NCBI RefSeq assembly: GCF_900637845.1
Contig: NZ_LR134439.1
Span: 620,001 to 684,000, forward strand
Direction: 5' to 3'
Length of the DNA stretch: 64,000 nt
Source: Erysipelothrix rhusiopathiae
GTDB taxonomy: Bacteria; Bacillota_I; Bacilli_A; Erysipelotrichales; Erysipelotrichaceae
In this document: positions 63,911 to 64,000 of the stretch, piece by piece
Position numbering within the stretch: the first letter of the stretch is position 1
Layout: each line of letters begins with the position of its first letter
Notes under the pieces: model-generated
What the model saw: the letters and a program-made list of their open reading frames with translations, nothing else
Told to the model about the DNA's origin: nothing
Database searches by the model: none
Position numbers and translations under genes: made by a program

Positions 63911-63945
63911 TTTTATAATAGTAAGTAATTACGATGGAGGTTATT

Positions 63946-64000
63946 ATGAAAATAAATATCGTGTATTATTCAGCTTCAGGGAATACGCAAATGATTGCGG
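63946..64000 (+). CDS. Flavodoxin, N-terminal fragment (runs off the window)
   Basis: ATG 63946 follows GGAGG at five bases. The 18 visible codons read as a first strand and phosphate loop, VYYSASGNTQMIA, the FMN-phosphate-binding (T/S)xTGNT-like signature of flavodoxins. The rest lies beyond the window edge. TATAAT at 63914-63919 probably serves it. Confidence 0.72.
   Translation, partial: MKINIVYYSASGNTQMIA

Overview
The window is a chromosomal segment of a low-GC Gram-positive bacterium. The evidence is strong AGGAGG-type ribosome binding sites, TTGACA/TATAAT promoters, U-tract hairpin terminators, a sortase (LPKTG) surface protein, BceRS/BceAB-type and Agr-type signalling genes, and a Firmicutes-style S10/spc/alpha ribosomal supercluster. 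TGA is used as a stop, so the code is standard rather than mycoplasmal. The absence of rpmD, a zinc-free S14 in the main operon and the overall gene set most resemble Erysipelotrichia (Erysipelothrix-like). That placement is an inference and was not tested by a database search. No rRNA gene, CRISPR array, insertion sequence or prophage was seen.

Layout. 1-3.5 kb: the 3' end of an HNH (DUF262/DUF1524-like) protein, a small lipoprotein, and a LytTR response regulator with a GHKL (AgrC-like) kinase but no pheromone gene. 3.5-6.3 kb: a Y-family polymerase (dinB) divergent from a self-cleaving XRE-S24 repressor, with shared operator half-sites, then a CorA-like channel. 6.3-15.7 kb: a BceRS two-component system, one BceA ATPase, three BceB-like FtsX permeases, a 57-residue small protein and a GyrI-like domain protein. 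Two promoters here carry near-identical BceR-type boxes at the same distance from the -10. This looks like a peptide-antibiotic sensing and detoxification island. 16.5-17.4 kb: seven minus-strand tRNA genes in two transcription units (Gly-Asp cassette three times, plus Ser). 17.5-19.2 kb: a nuclease and an AI-2E-family membrane protein.

19.2-38.9 kb is the translation core. It holds the str operon (rpsL, rpsG, fusA, tuf), a DUF308 membrane gene, then S10-spc-alpha from rpsJ to rplQ including secY, adk, map, infA and rpoA, with structured leader RNAs. In other Firmicutes rplQ is commonly followed by ecfA1-ecfA2-ecfT-truA-rplM-rpsI. Here that block is displaced by about 8.6 kb (39.0-47.5 kb) holding a lactose/cellobiose-family PTS EIIC, a MupG-like glycosidase, a BadF-type sugar kinase, an XRE/membrane-protein pair, a wall-anchored 5'-nucleotidase and peptidase T. 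The ECF module, truA and rplM-rpsI follow at 47.5-51.7 kb.

51.8-53.9 kb is a tRNA region with three Ile(GAT)-Ala(TGC) pairs, each behind a near-identical promoter, plus a solo Ala and a Dps gene. 54-64 kb is mixed housekeeping: a GNAT acetyltransferase, tandem Na/Pi cotransporter paralogues, a nucleoside deoxyribosyltransferase, an ABC-F protein with a possible short upstream ORF, PPC and LURP-one domain proteins, tRNA-Thr, PTS EIIA, a HerA-like ATPase, PTS EIIB and the start of a flavodoxin gene. EIIC, EIIA and EIIB of the lactose/cellobiose PTS family therefore occur as three separate single-gene loci in one window and may assemble into one or more transporters.
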